Shown one piece after another: positions 14,682 to 16,145 of a stretch of 16,145 nt of DNA; the first letter of the stretch is position 1, and the number at the start of each line of letters is the position of its first letter. The position numbers were made by a program, and so were the translations under genes. The DNA comes from an uncultured Lachnospiraceae bacterium (lineage in GTDB: Bacteria; Bacillota; Clostridia; Lachnospirales; Lachnospiraceae), in contig CABUZU010000037.1 of NCBI GenBank assembly GCA_902496125.1, positions 1-16,145 on the forward strand. Reading direction: 5' to 3'. The notes beneath the pieces are model-generated. The model saw nothing but the letters and a program-made list of their open reading frames with translations, was not told where the DNA came from and searched no databases.

Positions 14682-16145
14682 ACTTACCTAATGCAGTTTT
14701 TTGTTTTACTGTATTTGTTTTATCATAGCAAGCAAAGGTTTCTTCTACAAACTTTTGGTTAGGTTTAGGTGTAATGAAACTTACAACGGGTACAATGATA
14801 AGTCCAGCTAACATCGCAATAGCTCCACAGTTAATAGGAGAACGCATAATAGCAGGTAATAATACTGGACCACCTAAATTTCCGATCATATCAACGATCA
14901 TAAGTACTGAACCAAAGATAAAGCATACCCAACAAGAAGCAACCGTTGTTTTCTTCCAGTATAGAGAATATAAGAATGGAGCTAAGAATGCACCAGCAAG
15001 TGCACCCCATGAAATTCCCATAAGCTGTGCAATAAAGGTTACAGAACTTTTATATTGAACAAGTGCAATTACTGCTGAAATTGCAATAAAGACAACAATC
15101 AACACACGCATCATAAGTACTTGTCTCTTTTCGCTAAAATCTTTAATAAAGTTATCTTTTAAAAAGTCAATTGTAAGTGTAGAGCTTGATGCAATAACTA
15201 AAGAAGATAATGTAGACATCGATGCGGATAATACTAAAATTACAACTAAAGCGATAAGAATAGGTGATAAATTCTGTAGCATTGTTGGAATAATTGAGTC
15301 ATATCCATTAGCAACTACATCAATTTGGTCAGAAAATAGTCGACCAAATCCACCTAAGAAATAACATCCACCAGATACAACTAAAGCAAATAAGGTAGAG
15401 ATGATAGTTCCTTTTTTAATGGATTCTTCATCTTTAATTGCATAAAATTTCTGAACCATCTGAGGCAGTCCCCAAGTTCCTAATGAAGTTAAAATAACAA
15501 CAAATAGTAAGTTTAGTGGGTCTGGACCAAAGAAGGAAGCGAAGGTACCAGGAGCAGATAAAACGGTTTCATCTGAAATCTTTGCAAGTCCTTCATAAGC
15601 TGCCATAAATCCACCTTTACTCATAATAACAGCAGCAATAACGGCAACAATACCAAATAACATAATGATACCTTGAATAAAGTCATTAATTGCAGTCGCC
15701 ATATATCCACCGGCAATAACATAAATAGCAGTTAAACATGCCATTAATACAATACATACCGAATAGTCAATGTCAAATGCCATACCAAATAGTCTAGATA
15801 AACCATTGTATAACGAAGCTGTATATGGAATTAAAAAGATAAAAATAATAACAGAAGCTACAATTTTTAAAGCTTTATTATTAAATCTTTGTCCAAAATA
15901 TTGTGGCATCGTTGCAGAATCTAGATGTTGGGTAATAATTCGAGTACGTCTTCCGAGAACGACCCATGCAAGAAGCGAACCGATAATAGCATTACCAATT
16001 CCCGCCCAAGTTGCTGAAATTCCATATTTCCAGCCAAACTGACCTGCATATCCTACGAATACAACAGCTGAAAAATAAGAAGTACCATAGGCAAAGGCAG
16101 TAAGCCAAGGACCAACGGAACGGCCACCAAGGACAAATCCCTTAA
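14680..16145 (-). CDS. Sodium:solute symporter (SSS/PutP-PanF family), 5' end beyond the window
   Basis: This inner-membrane Na+-coupled importer is of unknown solute (proline, pantothenate and others are handled by relatives). The frame stays open to the right edge, giving about 487 codons; family members are about 480-510 residues, so only the first few to about 25 residues are missing. The ATG at 15909 is internal, since the sequence above it (GWKYGISATWAGIGNAIIGS and RRTRIITQHLDSATMPQYFG) is typical conserved SSS sequence. Family signatures are GGYMATAINDFIQGIIMLFG and SASMSTLSSLVIASSSTLT. In the latter, Ala, Ser and Thr are spaced as in the sodium site of PutP (A337, S340, T341), so Na+ coupling is likely. 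Many hydrophobic helices are present, with no frameshift. It ends at a shared terminator. Confidence 0.9.
   Translation of the reverse strand, partial: KGFVLGGRSVGPWLTAFAYGTSYFSAVVFVGYAGQFGWKYGISATWAGIGNAIIGSLLAWVVLGRRTRIITQHLDSATMPQYFGQRFNNKALKIVASVIIFIFLIPYTASLYNGLSRLFGMAFDIDYSVCIVLMACLTAIYVIAGGYMATAINDFIQGIIMLFGIVAVIAAVIMSKGGFMAAYEGLAKISDETVLSAPGTFASFFGPDPLNLLFVVILTSLGTWGLPQMVQKFYAIKDEESIKKGTIISTLFALVVSGGCYFLGGFGRLFSDQIDVVANGYDSIIPTMLQNLSPILIALVVILVLSASMSTLSSLVIASSSTLTIDFLKDNFIKDFSEKRQVLMMRVLIVVFIAISAVIALVQYKSSVTFIAQLMGISWGALAGAFLAPFLYSLYWKKTTVASCWVCFIFGSVLMIVDMIGNLGGPVLLPAIMRSPINCGAIAMLAGLIIVPVVSFITPKPNQKFVEETFACYDKTNTVKQKTALGK

Noticed and set aside
15770..16042. Plus-strand frame near the right edge
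   Set aside because: It is antisense to the conserved N-terminal helices of the sodium symporter, whose frame stays open to the edge.
1..16145. CRISPR array, tRNA or rRNA genes, replication origin
   Set aside because: No regularly spaced repeats, cloverleaf sequences, rRNA-like blocks or clustered origin boxes were seen on either strand.

Overview
This window is AT-rich and codon use favours A/T-ending codons and AGA. Ribosome binding sites are strong (GGAGG or AAAGGGG), TTG and GTG starts occur, and several promoter-like pairs fit the housekeeping sigma consensus. The protein families present, including a MalT-like LuxR regulator, membrane GGDEF/EAL proteins, a CmpB-type membrane protein, a MATE transporter and a rhodanese-PP-loop fusion, suggest a clostridial Firmicute, probably of the Lachnospiraceae type. 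That placement is inference. I see no rRNA, tRNA, CRISPR array or complete mobile element.

Layout. (1) 1-900: a 5'-truncated L-lactate permease remnant preceded by about 110 bases with no recognisable function; this looks like a rearrangement or mobile-element boundary. (2) 898-1581, minus: a FadR-type GntR regulator convergent with the permease remnant, plausibly its former local regulator. (3) 1757-10177, plus: five co-directional genes with no clear terminator between them. They are a MalT-like LuxR regulator, a membrane GAF-GGDEF diguanylate cyclase, a membrane Cache-degenerate GGDEF-EAL phosphodiesterase, a membrane protein made of two tandem CmpB-like repeats, and a rhodanese-TtcA-like fusion. 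(4) 10206-10829, minus: an SGNH esterase, divergent from araD (10986) and a maltose/galactoside-type O-acetyltransferase (11721). (5) 12355-13164, minus: thiD, divergent from a MATE exporter (13279). (6) 14680 to the right edge, minus: a sodium:solute symporter running off the window.

How the genes work together. The central cluster is the most coherent unit. A putative ATP-dependent one-component regulator lies upstream of one predicted c-di-GMP synthase and one predicted c-di-GMP hydrolase. These are followed, by an ATGA overlap and then a 17-base gap, by a membrane protein and a sulfur-transfer/tRNA-thiolation-type enzyme. The remaining genes are metabolic or transport genes in short units. 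All four convergent junctions carry a compact hairpin that includes or abuts a stop codon. Two divergent junctions have notable regulatory layouts: one has a 9-bp inverted repeat whose arms lie in opposing promoters, and the other has a single self-complementary -35 hexamer that could serve both directions.

No wholly new system is demonstrable from sequence alone. The best candidates for a second look are the five-gene c-di-GMP cluster, the duplicated CmpB-like protein and the rhodanese-PP-loop fusion.
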